A stretch of DNA of 22,453 nucleotides from Serpentinimonas sp. (GTDB taxonomy: Bacteria > Pseudomonadota > Gammaproteobacteria > Burkholderiales > Burkholderiaceae_C), in NCBI GenBank assembly GCA_025458665.1, contig JALOSG010000014.1:1-22453 (forward strand), read 5' to 3'. Both the position numbers and the translations under genes were made by a program. This document shows, one piece after another, positions 14,209 through 22,359 of the stretch (within the stretch, counting starts at the first letter, position 1; each line of letters begins with the position of its first letter). The notes beneath the pieces are model-generated. The model searched no databases. It had not been told where the DNA came from and was given only the letters and a program-made list of their open reading frames with translations.

Positions 14209-15275
14209 TCGACGTCCTTTCGGTATTTATTGTGGGAGCTTGCATTGTAATCAACAATAGCCCCGGCGCCACCCCATGCTTGCAATTCTTCGCGCAATGG
14301 CGCCACCAATTCAACCGGCTGGCCATCCACCGGATGGGTGAATTGCAATTTCCATGCATGCAGGAACATGCGTTTCAATCCGGTGGACTGCAGTTGGCGG
14401 TTCAATTCGAAATCGCCGTATTTGTCGTCTCCGGCAATAGGATGGCCGGCGCTGGCCAGGTGCACCCTGATCTGATGGGTGCGCCCGGTTTTTATGGTCA
14501 CTGCCAGCAATGTGAATCCCTGCCCGGCCACCTGGAACTCTGCCAGCACTTTCACCAGTGTGATGGATTTCATTCCCTCCGGATCGTCGCGCTGCGTCTG
14601 GCGCACCCGCCGCTCACCATCGGGCAGCAGGTACTTCACCAGCGGCGCATCGAGCACTTTCAGGCGCTGCGGCCAGGCGCCTTTCACCGCAGCCAGATAG
14701 GTTTTCCCAGTTTCCCGCTCGCGGAATTGCTCCTGCAAAGCCTTCAGAGCACTGCGCTTCTTGGCAATCAGCAATATGCCACTGGTTTCCCGGTCCAGCC
14801 GGTGCACCAGTTCCAGCAGAGGCGCACCAGGGCGGGCCGCGCGCAATTGCTCAATCACGCCAAAAGAAACGCCGCTGCCGCCGTGCACCGCCACACCCGC
14901 GGGCTTGTGAATGGCCAGCAGGGCCGGGTCCTCCAGCAAAACCGGAAACTCGCGCGGCGGACTGGGCGGAGCGGTCGGCGTTTGGGGGTTGGCACTGGTG
15001 GAACTGGTGCGCAAAGGCGGAATGCGCAGCACATCGCCGTAAGCCACCCGGGTATCGGCCTGCGCGCGCCCTTTGTTGATGCGCACTTCCCCCGAGCGAA
15101 TGATGCGGTAAATGAGCGTTTTCGGCACGCCTTTCAACAGGCGCATGAGGTAATTGTCCAGCCGCTGGCCGGCCGATTCTTCGTCCACCACCAGCTGGCT
15201 CACCTGGGGCAGTGTGTGGAGCGCGGGCGGTTGGGTAGGGGCCAAACCGCTGCGGCGCCGGGGGACAGAAACCAT
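14205..15275 (-). CDS. rluC: Ribosomal large-subunit pseudouridine synthase, RluC/RluD family
   Basis: 356-residue pseudouridine synthase; E. coli RluC modifies 23S rRNA at positions 955, 2504 and 2580. An S4 RNA-binding domain occupies about 36-85 (GQRLDNYLMRLLKGVPKTL ... RINKGRAQADTRVAYGDVL). The catalytic region has LVHRLDRETSGILLIAK with the nucleophilic D161. Later motifs include KTYLAAVKG, IKTGRTHQIRVHLASAGHPI and LHAWKLQFTHP. A short disordered Ser/Pro/Thr linker (about 90-108) joins the domains. I chose the ATG at 15275 (MVSVPRRRSG) because longer forms add unrelated residues from the intergenic region. Its stop overlaps the H-NS-family start by four bases. The divergent rluC/rne pair is a conserved arrangement in proteobacteria, which supports RluC over RluD. 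Confidence 0.9.
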   Translation of the reverse strand: MVSVPRRRSGLAPTQPPALHTLPQVSQLVVDEESAGQRLDNYLMRLLKGVPKTLIYRIIRSGEVRINKGRAQADTRVAYGDVLRIPPLRTSSTSANPQTPTAPPSPPREFPVLLEDPALLAIHKPAGVAVHGGSGVSFGVIEQLRAARPGAPLLELVHRLDRETSGILLIAKKRSALKALQEQFRERETGKTYLAAVKGAWPQRLKVLDAPLVKYLLPDGERRVRQTQRDDPEGMKSITLVKVLAEFQVAGQGFTLLAVTIKTGRTHQIRVHLASAGHPIAGDDKYGDFELNRQLQSTGLKRMFLHAWKLQFTHPVDGQPVELVAPLREELQAWGGAGAIVDYNASSHNKYRKDVE

Positions 15276-15928
15276 AGAAGGTGGGCAGAATGCCAAAAAG
15301 GACGCGAAAAAATGACACTTCCGGGCCAACAAGCCCGCTATAATCGGCCCGTCCAGACCGGCACGCAAGTGATTGATTTGCCTTGAACTTTGACTTCAGG
15401 TTCCACCTGAAGCCCAAGCACGAGTTTAAGGCAGAGCCTTGAGCGGCCAGTCTGGAGGTTGTTGCCAGTTGTTGGCACACCACCCACTGGACTGCCCCGT
15501 TGCCTGCCTGACCGGCCGCCGCGGCAGAACGGGAGCCGCCGCGGTGCACAGCGCCGCCATGATGGTTTCCCCGCCCCCAGCGCGTGGCGCCCACCAGCAG
15601 CGAACCAGCGTTCAAGTTCAGCGAACCCGATACGGAATACCCCAAACGTCCAGCACCGTACAACCTTGTATGTGCTGGGCGAGGACCAAAGCGAACCCGG
15701 TAGATTTCAGGCTGCAGTCGTGTTCAACACCGCCCTGCCCCACCGCAACGCTCCGCTCCACGTGCCTATGCCCTGGCGGGCCTGAGCGCGCGGGCCTTCA
15801 CAGGCCTGCACTGCGCTCATCCCCTCAGAAGGCTCTCCGGCAATTCCTCCTCGTTCGCGCGCCTTGGCGCCGGTTCACGGCAATTCGCCTGTTATGGGCG
15901 TTTGTTTGTGATTGCAGAGGAAGAAAAA
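15276..15928. other. Long rluC-rne intergenic region, probable rne leader
   Basis: 653 bases without a convincing gene. It contains a TATAAT at 15339-15344, a short perfect hairpin CTTCAGG-TTCCA-CCTGAAG (15394-15412) and a direct repeat GCCGCCGCGG (15515-15524 and 15535-15544). Just before rne is the strong ribosome site GAGGAAGA. Short open frames in it have no recognisable features. If the TATAAT is the rne -10 element, the rne leader would be nearly 580 bases. E. coli rne also has a long, autoregulatory leader. Confidence 0.6.
15339..15344 (+). promoter_or_regulatory. Candidate -10 element of the rne promoter
   Basis: A perfect TATAAT in CCCGCTATAATCGG, pointing towards rne. No good -35 element lies 16-19 bases upstream; the nearest is ATGACA at 15312-15317, with a 21-base spacer. 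The call rests mainly on the hexamer and its place in the divergent gap. Confidence 0.45.
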
Positions 15929-18900
15929 ATGAAACGCATGCTGATCAATGCCACGCAGGCCGAAGAGCGCCGCCTGGCCATTGTCGATGGGCAGAAACTG
16001 CTCGACTACGAAATCGAAATCGAAGGACGCGAACAGCGCAAGGGCAATATCTACAAAGCCGTGGTCACGCGGGTGGAGCCCTCCCTGGAAGCCTGCTTCG
16101 TGGATTACGGCGAGGAGCGCCACGGTTTCCTGCCGTTCAAGGAAATTTCCCGCCAGTATTTCCAGGGCAATGCATCGCCCTCCCAGGCCCGCATTCAGGA
16201 CGTGATCCGCGAAGGCCAGGAACTGCTGGTGCAAGTAGAAAAAGAAGAGCGCGGCAACAAGGGCGCTGCACTCACCACTTTCGTGAGCCTGGCCGGCCGC
16301 TACGTGGTGCTCATGCCCAACAACCCGCGCGGTGGTGGCGTGAGCCGGCGCATTGAAGGCGAAGAGCGCCAGGAACTCAAACAGGCGCTGGACCAGCTGC
16401 AATACCCCAACGGGATGAGCATCATCGCGCGGACCGCCGGCATAGGCCGCGAAGCCGCCGAATTGCAATGGGACCTGAATTACCTGCTCAAGCTCTGGAC
16501 CGCCATCGACGGCGCGGCCAAATCGGGCAAAGGCGCTTTCCTGATTTACCAGGAATCGAGCCTGGTGATTCGCGCCATCCGCGATTACTTCAACAGCGAT
16601 ATCGGTGAAATCCTCATCGATACCGACGACATCTTCGAGCAGGCTCACCAGTTCATGAGCCACGTGATGCCCGAACACGGCCACCGCGTGAAGCGCTACC
16701 GCGATGACGCGCCGCTGTTCAGCCGCTTCCAGATCGAGCACCAGATCGAGACCGCCTACAGCCGCACGGTGCAACTGCCCAGCGGTGGCGCCATCGTGAT
16801 CGACCAGACCGAAGCACTGGTGGCCGTGGACGTGAACTCGGCGCGCGCCATCAAGGGCGGCGACATCGAGGAAACCGCCACCCGCACCAACCTGGAGGCC
16901 GCCGACGAGGTGGCCCGCCAGGCCCGCCTGCGCGACCTCGGCGGCCTGATCGTGATCGACTTCATCGACATGGAGGAGAGCCGCAACCGCCGCGAGGTGG
17001 AAAACCGCCTGCGCGATGCCCTGCGCCAGGACCGTGCGCGTGTGCAGTTCGGTGCCATCAGCAAGTTTGGCCTGCTGGAAATGAGCCGCCAGCGCCTGAA
17101 GCCCGCGCTGAACGAAGGCGCCTCCATTCCCTGCCCGCGTTGCGGCGGTTCCGGCCACATCCGCGACACGGAAAGCTCGGCGCTGCAGATTCTGCGCATC
17201 ATCCAGGAAGAGTCCCTGAAAGACGGCACGGCCGCCGTGCTGGTGCAGGTACCGGTGGAAGTGGCCAGCTTCCTGCTCAACGAAAAGCGCACCGAGATTA
17301 CCAAGATCGAACTGAAGCAGCGCATCAACGTGCTGCTGGTGCCCAACAAGTCGCTGGACACGCCGCACTACAAGCTCGAGCGCATCAAGCACGACGACCC
17401 GCGCCTGGACAACCTGGACGCGAGCTACAAACTGGCCGACGAGGTGGACGATGTGGCCACTTTCACGCGCCGCAGCCACGAGCGCGCCAACAAGCAGGAA
17501 CCGGTGATCAAGGGCGTGTTGCCCGACAGTCCGGCCCCGCAAGTTGCACCCAAAGAGCCCGCTGCGGCCCCTGTGCCTGCGGCGGCACCGGCGGCCCGCG
17601 CGCCGAGACGCGACGCGGTGGCCCCGGCTGCTACGGCGGCGGCAACCCCGGTTGCTGCGCCCGCCGAGGCTGGTTTCTTTGCCTGGGTGAAACGCCTGTT
17701 TGGTCTGGGTGAGAGCACGCCCGCACCGGCAGCCACTCCAGTGGCGCGCCAGCCTGGTTCGGGAGTGGGCGCTGGTGCCGCTGGTGCTGGTGCCGCGGGT
17801 AGCAATACCGCTGGCGCTGGGCGTGGTGGCCGCGAAGGCCAACGCGAAGGGGGTCGGGATGGTCAACGTGGAGACCGCGGTGGCCGTGGTGGCCGCGAAG
17901 GCAACCGTGGGCCGCGCAGTGAGGGCCGTGGGGAGGGCCGTGGCGATGGCCGCAGCGAGCCCCGTGGTGAGGGCCGAGAGGGTCGCGCCGGCAATACCGC
18001 AGGTGCCAGCACAGCCAACGGCGTCGCCGCAGGCGCAGCCGCAGAGGGCACGCCCCACCGCGAACCGCGCGAGGGCCGTGAACCCCGCGAGGGCAACCGG
18101 GGCGGCCGTGGTGGCCGCGGGGGCCGAGGCGGCCGTGGTGGCGAAGGGCGCCGCGATGGTGCGCCTGTGGCAGACACCCAGGACGCACTGGCTCCGGAGC
18201 AGGAGAACCTGGACTTGGCCGATGCCGCAGTGGCACAAGACGGCGCCGCGACAGAAGCCCTGGATACCGGCAACCGCGAGCGCGGTGAGCGCAACGGCCG
18301 CTCTCGAGGCGGCCGCGGTGGCCGCGGCGGACGTGGCGGCCGCGAGGGCCGCGAGCCCCGCGAAGGCGAGGAAGCCCCGCGCGGCGACATGGCTGCACAA
18401 GCCCAGACCGACGAGCAGCCCCATACCGATGCCGGCCCTGAAGCTGCAGAGCACGCAGAGCCCCGGCAGGCGCGGGAGGGCCGCGAGGGACGTGAAGGCC
18501 GCAGCCGCGACCGTTATGGCCGTGACCGCCGCCAACGCCAAGAAGGCACCGACGCCGCGCCCGTGGAAGGTACCAGCGCCGACAGCCTGAACGCTGACCA
18601 CACCGCTGCCGAAGTCACTCCGCCCCAACAAGCCGCAGCTGGCGCTGAGGCAGATACCGCACCGGGCCGCTCCTACTTCGCCCAGCGTGCCATGACGGCG
18701 CAGGCGCCTGCTACTGCCCAAGCGGTGGAAGCAGCACCAGAAGCACCGGCACAGGCACCAGCAGCAGTAGCCCCGGCCCCAGCCCCAGCCCCCGCTGCGG
18801 CAGCTCCCGCCGCTGTTGCCCCCGTGGCAGCCGTGCAGGTTCCCGCTGCAGCCCAGCCCTTCGTGCTGGTCCCCGAGGAACTGAGCCAGATCGCACAAAG

Positions 18901-19084
18901 CGCTGGCCTGGAGTGGGTGCAGTCCGACGCGGAGAAGGTGCGTCAGGCGCAGCAGGCCATTGCGGCCGAGCCAGCGCCGGTGCGTGTGCCGCGTGAGCCC
19001 AAACCGCCGGTGAAAGTGGAAGACGGCCCGCTGGTGCTGGTGGAGACCCGCCGCGACTTGCGCAACATGACGCTGCCGTTCTGA
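15929..19084 (+). CDS. rne: Ribonuclease E with long Arg-Gly-rich disordered tail
   Basis: 1051-residue endoribonuclease that starts most mRNA decay and processes rRNA and tRNA precursors; core of the degradosome. The N-terminal catalytic half is canonical: MKRMLINATQAEERRLAIVDG, an S1 domain (about 37-120, GNIYKAVVTRVEPSLEACFVDYG), the DNase I-like site with D301 (AVDVNS) and D344 (VIDFIDM), and the zinc-link C402-P-R-C405 that joins dimers. After about 510 the chain is disordered. Residues 582-594 (GFFAWVKRLFGLG) look like an amphipathic membrane-targeting helix. Residues 631-874 hold dense RGG/REG/RGD repeats, then a Pro/Ala stretch (about 930-980), and the end is LVETRRDLRNMTLPF. The start is set by the GAGGAAGA site. 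A terminator follows. Confidence 0.96.
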   Translation: MKRMLINATQAEERRLAIVDGQKLLDYEIEIEGREQRKGNIYKAVVTRVEPSLEACFVDYGEERHGFLPFKEISRQYFQGNASPSQARIQDVIREGQELLVQVEKEERGNKGAALTTFVSLAGRYVVLMPNNPRGGGVSRRIEGEERQELKQALDQLQYPNGMSIIARTAGIGREAAELQWDLNYLLKLWTAIDGAAKSGKGAFLIYQESSLVIRAIRDYFNSDIGEILIDTDDIFEQAHQFMSHVMPEHGHRVKRYRDDAPLFSRFQIEHQIETAYSRTVQLPSGGAIVIDQTEALVAVDVNSARAIKGGDIEETATRTNLEAADEVARQARLRDLGGLIVIDFIDMEESRNRREVENRLRDALRQDRARVQFGAISKFGLLEMSRQRLKPALNEGASIPCPRCGGSGHIRDTESSALQILRIIQEESLKDGTAAVLVQVPVEVASFLLNEKRTEITKIELKQRINVLLVPNKSLDTPHYKLERIKHDDPRLDNLDASYKLADEVDDVATFTRRSHERANKQEPVIKGVLPDSPAPQVAPKEPAAAPVPAAAPAARAPRRDAVAPAATAAATPVAAPAEAGFFAWVKRLFGLGESTPAPAATPVARQPGSGVGAGAAGAGAAGSNTAGAGRGGREGQREGGRDGQRGDRGGRGGREGNRGPRSEGRGEGRGDGRSEPRGEGREGRAGNTAGASTANGVAAGAAAEGTPHREPREGREPREGNRGGRGGRGGRGGRGGEGRRDGAPVADTQDALAPEQENLDLADAAVAQDGAATEALDTGNRERGERNGRSRGGRGGRGGRGGREGREPREGEEAPRGDMAAQAQTDEQPHTDAGPEAAEHAEPRQAREGREGREGRSRDRYGRDRRQRQEGTDAAPVEGTSADSLNADHTAAEVTPPQQAAAGAEADTAPGRSYFAQRAMTAQAPATAQAVEAAPEAPAQAPAAVAPAPAPAPAAAAPAAVAPVAAVQVPAAAQPFVLVPEELSQIAQSAGLEWVQSDAEKVRQAQQAIAAEPAPVRVPREPKPPVKVEDGPLVLVETRRDLRNMTLPF

Positions 19085-19095
19085 TCCTGGGCAGG

Positions 19096-19113
19096 CCAGG
19101 GCAACAGCCCTGG
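19096..19113 (+). other. Hairpin after rne
   Basis: Perfect 7-bp stem CCAGGGC-AACA-GCCCTGG beginning 12 bases after the rne stop. No T-tract follows. It may protect the 3' end or help the stronger terminator 16 bases further on. Confidence 0.6.
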
Positions 19114-19129
19114 AGCCTGGCTTCATCCG

Positions 19130-19166
19130 TGCGCCAGACCGCTCCTGCGGCTGGCGCATTTTTATT
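19130..19166 (+). terminator. Rho-independent terminator of rne
   Basis: Stem TGCGCCAG...CTGGCGCA (19130-19137 and 19151-19158) extended inside by CCGC-TCCT-GCGG, followed directly by TTTTTATT. It is GC-rich with a clear T-tract, 46 bases after the rne stop. Confidence 0.93.
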
Positions 19167-19288
19167 GCCTGCAATTTTTTTCACGGTAGGTCAGGCCGCT
19201 TTCACGCCGGGCGCCCACCCGTCGGGCGCGGGCTGCGCTACCATCGCCGCGCAAGACAGCCCGATACGACAACGAAGGAGACCGCCCC

Positions 19289-20446
19289 ATGACCGTGATC
19301 ACCACCGTGGAAGACCTGCGCCGCCTGGCCCAGCGCCGTGTGCCTCGCATGTTCTACGACTACGCCGATTCGGGCAGCTGGACGGAGAGCACCTACCGCG
19401 CCAACGAGAGCGATTTCCAGGCCATCAAGCTGCGCCAGCGCGTGGCGGTGAATATGGAAGGCCGCACCACGGCCACCACCATGATTGGCCAGAACGTGGC
19501 CATGCCGGTGGCCATTGCACCCACCGGCCTGACAGGCATGCAGCACGCCGACGGCGAAATCCTGGCCGCCCGCGCCGCCAAGAAATTCGGTGTGCCTTTC
19601 ACCCTGTCCACCATGAGCATCTGCTCCATCGAGGACGTGGCCAAAGGCACCGACAACCACCCCTTCTGGTTCCAGCTCTACGTCATGCGCGACCGCGATT
19701 TCATCGAGCGCCTGATCGACCGCGCCAAGGCGGCGGGGTGCTCCGCGCTGGTCATCACGCTGGACCTGCAGATCCTGGGGCAGCGGCACAAGGACATCAG
19801 GAACGGCCTGTCGGCGCCGCCCAAGCTCACGCTGCCCAACATCATCAACATTGCCACCAAGCCGCGCTGGGCGCTCGGTATGCTGGGCACCTCGCGGCGC
19901 CAGTTCGGCAACATCGTGGGGCACGTGAAGGGCGTGGAGAACATGGGTTCGCTCTCCGCCTGGACCGCGCAGCAGTTCGACCCGCGCCTGAACTGGGGCG
20001 ATGTGGAGTGGATCAAGAAGCGCTGGGGCGGCAAGATCATCCTGAAGGGGATTCAGGATGTGGAAGATGCGCGCCTGGCGGTGAATTCCGGCGCCGACGC
20101 GCTGATCGTGAGCAACCACGGCGGCCGCCAGCTCGATGGCGCCGAGAGCAGCATCCACGCGCTACCGCGCATTGTGGATGCGGTGGGCAGCCAGATTGAA
20201 GTGCACATGGACGGTGGCGTGCGCAGTGGCCAGGATGTGCTCAAGGCGCGCGCACTGGGCGCACGCGGCGTCTACATTGGCCGCGCTTTCCTCTATGGCC
20301 TGGGCGCCATGGGCGAAGCAGGCGTGACCAAAGCGCTGCAGATCATCCACAACGAACTCGATCTGACCATGGCCTTCACGGGCCACACCAACATCAACAA
20401 CGTGGACCAGAGCATCCTGCTGCCGGGCACCTTCCCCAAGCCCTGA
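19289..20446 (+). CDS. lldD: FMN-dependent L-lactate dehydrogenase / alpha-hydroxy-acid oxidase
   Basis: 385-residue flavoprotein of the FMN-dependent alpha-hydroxy-acid dehydrogenase family (LldD, glycolate oxidase). It oxidises L-lactate or a related 2-hydroxy acid and in LldD feeds electrons to quinone at the inner face of the membrane. The TIM-barrel markers are VPRMFYDYADSGSWTE, PVAIAPTGLTGMQHADGE, WFQLYVMRDRDF and the active-site motif SNHGGRQLDGA with catalytic H277 and substrate-binding R280, then HMDGGVRSGQDVLKA and GARGVYIGRAFLYGL for FMN phosphate. A loop around 165-235 (LGQRHKDIRNGLSAPPKL...) matches the membrane-interacting loop region. GGAG eight bases before the ATG is the ribosome site. 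It is a single-gene unit between two terminators. Lactate is the best guess; other 2-hydroxy acids are possible. Confidence 0.9.
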   Translation: MTVITTVEDLRRLAQRRVPRMFYDYADSGSWTESTYRANESDFQAIKLRQRVAVNMEGRTTATTMIGQNVAMPVAIAPTGLTGMQHADGEILAARAAKKFGVPFTLSTMSICSIEDVAKGTDNHPFWFQLYVMRDRDFIERLIDRAKAAGCSALVITLDLQILGQRHKDIRNGLSAPPKLTLPNIINIATKPRWALGMLGTSRRQFGNIVGHVKGVENMGSLSAWTAQQFDPRLNWGDVEWIKKRWGGKIILKGIQDVEDARLAVNSGADALIVSNHGGRQLDGAESSIHALPRIVDAVGSQIEVHMDGGVRSGQDVLKARALGARGVYIGRAFLYGLGAMGEAGVTKALQIIHNELDLTMAFTGHTNINNVDQSILLPGTFPKP

Positions 20447-20486
20447 CGCCACACCACCACCACGCCACCACCACGCCACCACGCAA

Positions 20487-20514
20487 AAGAAAACCCGCCG
20501 CGGCGGGTTTTCTT
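20487..20514. terminator. Bidirectional terminator between lldD and soxB
   Basis: Perfect 28-base palindrome with arms AAGAAAACCCGCCG and CGGCGGGTTTTCTT. Each strand ends in a TTTTCTT tail after a GC stem, so it can serve both convergent genes. Confidence 0.92.
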
Positions 20515-20532
20515 CTTCCTCACGCAGCAACC

Positions 20533-22257
20533 TCAGGTGGAAATGCCCGGGTTGCCTTCCATGCCTATGATCTGCGGGCGGTTGATCTTCAACTCCTTCA
20601 CCACCTTCTTGTCGCGCAGGTACTGGGAGACAACATCCCAGATGGGTGTGCCTGTCACGCCTTCCTGCACGGAAGCCCAGCCCGCCACCTTGTACTTCTT
20701 GTCGGCCTCGATGGGTTTGCCCTTGAGCATCATGTTGTTGATGCGCTGGCCCATGGGGGCGTTGGGCGTGCAGGTGTAGGTCATGCCCCCCACGCGCACC
20801 ATGTCGCCGCCCTGCTGGAAGTAGGGGTCGGGGTTGAAGATGTTGTCGCACACATCTTCCATGATCTCCTTGATCTGCACCCCGGTGAACTCGTTGAGCG
20901 TGGTGGCCGGATAGGTCAGGGCCATCTGGTCCATCATGAGTTCGTAGGTGATGGTGTCACCTGGCAGCAGACTGGTGCCCCAGCGCACGCCTGGCGAGAA
21001 CGACATGTCGGCGCCGCGCACTTCCATGAGGGACTCGCAAATCAGTTGATCCCACGAACCATTGAAGTTGCCGCGGCGGAACAGCGCGCCCTCGGTCACG
21101 GCCAGTTTCTCTTCCAGCCTGGCCTTGTAGGGTGCGCGCACCTTGTCAATGAAGGCCTGCATCTGCGCATCGGCGGGCAGCAGGTTGGCAAACACCGGCA
21201 TGAGCTTGTAGCGGAAGTCCTGCACCTTGCCCCCGCGCACATCAAAGTCCAGCACGCCCAGGAACTTGCCGTTGGAGCCGGCGTTGGTCACCAGCGTCTG
21301 GCCGCTGCTGTTCTTCACCACCACCGGCGCGGGCATGCCGTCGTGCGTGTGGCCGCCCAGAATGGCATCGACGCCAGTCACGCGCGAGGCCATCTTGATG
21401 TCCACGTCCATGCCGTTGTGCGACAGCACCACCACCACCTGGGCGCCCTTGCTGCGCGCATCGTCCACCACCTTTTGCATGTTCTCTTCCTGGATGCCGA
21501 AGGTCCAGTCGGGCACAAAATGGCGCGGGTTGGCAATGGGGGTGTAGGGGAAGGCCTGGCCTATCACGGCCAGCTTCACGCCGTTCTGTTCTTTCATGGT
21601 GTAGGGCGCGAACACCTGGTCGCCAAAGTCGGCGGTGGTGATGTTCTGCGCCACAAAGTCGATGTGGCCCTTGAAGTCCTTCTCGACAATTTCCTTCACC
21701 CGCTGGGCACCGAAGGTGTGCTCCCAGTGCGAGGTCATGATGTTCACGCCCAGCAGCTTGCAGGCATCCACCATGTCCTGCCCGTTGGTCCACAGCGACG
21801 TGGCCGAACCCTGCCAGGTGTCACCACCGTCGAGCAGCAGCGCGTGCGGGCGGCTGGCCTTGATCTGCTTGACCAGTGTGGCCAGGTGCGCAAAGCCGCC
21901 CACCTTGCCGTAGGTCTTGGCGGCCTGCTCGAAGTTGAGGTACGTGAAAGCATGAGCCTGGGCTGTGCCCGGCTTGATGTTGTAAAACTTCAGCAGCGCC
22001 TCACCCACAATGTGCGGTGGGCGGCCCACCGCTTCGCCCACACCCAGGTTCACGTTGGGTTCGCGGAAGTAAATGGGCATCAACTGCGCATGGCAGTCGG
22101 TGAAGTGCATGAAGCTGACGTTGCCGAACTTGGGCAGGTCGTACAGGCGCTCACCAGCGCCGGGCTTGGCGGCCAGCACGTCCTGGTGGCTGATGGCCAT
22201 GCCCGAAGCGGTGGCCACGGCCAGGACTTGCATGAATTCACGGCGGCTGAAGCTCAT
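20533..22257 (-). CDS. soxB: SoxB, thiosulfohydrolase of the periplasmic Sox pathway
   Basis: 574-residue dimanganese hydrolase that releases sulfate from the SoxY-bound cysteine S-thiosulfonate during thiosulfate oxidation. A Tat signal with S-R-R-E-F-M (residues 4-9) and a hydrophobic segment through about 23 directs export of the folded, metal-loaded protein. Metal-ligand motifs of the calcineurin-like half include FTDCHAQ (D54, H56), LLLDGGDTWQGSA, VVVLSHNGMDVD and ILGGHTHDG. The C-terminal 5'-nucleotidase-like half contains NFNGSWDQLICESLM and DVCDNIFNPDPYFQQGGDMVRVGG. GAGGAG six bases before the ATG is a good ribosome site. It follows soxZ on the same strand after 102 bases, with a hairpin in between, and so belongs to a sox operon extending beyond the right edge. 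Confidence 0.96.
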   Translation of the reverse strand: MSFSRREFMQVLAVATASGMAISHQDVLAAKPGAGERLYDLPKFGNVSFMHFTDCHAQLMPIYFREPNVNLGVGEAVGRPPHIVGEALLKFYNIKPGTAQAHAFTYLNFEQAAKTYGKVGGFAHLATLVKQIKASRPHALLLDGGDTWQGSATSLWTNGQDMVDACKLLGVNIMTSHWEHTFGAQRVKEIVEKDFKGHIDFVAQNITTADFGDQVFAPYTMKEQNGVKLAVIGQAFPYTPIANPRHFVPDWTFGIQEENMQKVVDDARSKGAQVVVVLSHNGMDVDIKMASRVTGVDAILGGHTHDGMPAPVVVKNSSGQTLVTNAGSNGKFLGVLDFDVRGGKVQDFRYKLMPVFANLLPADAQMQAFIDKVRAPYKARLEEKLAVTEGALFRRGNFNGSWDQLICESLMEVRGADMSFSPGVRWGTSLLPGDTITYELMMDQMALTYPATTLNEFTGVQIKEIMEDVCDNIFNPDPYFQQGGDMVRVGGMTYTCTPNAPMGQRINNMMLKGKPIEADKKYKVAGWASVQEGVTGTPIWDVVSQYLRDKKVVKELKINRPQIIGMEGNPGIST

Positions 22258-22312
22258 TGTTTGCTCCTCGTGGGTAGGGAAAACTCGTTGTTATGGGAAA
22301 GCCGAACAACAA

Positions 22313-22332
22313 GGCCAGCGGTGAGGCTGGCC
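22313..22332 (-). other. Hairpin between soxZ and soxB
   Basis: Perfect 7-bp stem GGCCAGC/GCTGGCC with a 6-base loop. On the minus strand it is followed by TTGTTGTT. It could be a leaky terminator or an mRNA processing/stability element that lowers soxB output relative to soxYZ. Confidence 0.5.
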
Positions 22333-22359
22333 CTGTGTTCTGGAAAACCGGCGACCGGA

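Noticed and set aside
14851..15663. A minus-strand frame running from the rluC-rne gap into rluC
   Set aside because: Most of it is out of frame with rluC, and its N-terminal Gly/Ser-rich part has no start signal or family resemblance.
15439..16356. A 305-codon plus-strand frame from the rne leader into rne
   Set aside because: It overlaps the start of rne in another frame, has no recognised domain and is Arg/Ala-rich. I treat it as chance.
15875..19174. A 1099-codon open frame on the minus strand covering all of rne
   Set aside because: It is antisense to a well-supported RNase E and its translation is low-complexity Ala/Gly/Arg sequence without domains. GC-rich codon bias on one strand commonly keeps the opposite frame open.
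20447..20484. Repeated CCACCACCACG units before the lldD terminator
   Set aside because: The units are short and irregular, and are simple sequence lying next to a clear terminator. I see no evidence for a mobile or CRISPR-type repeat.
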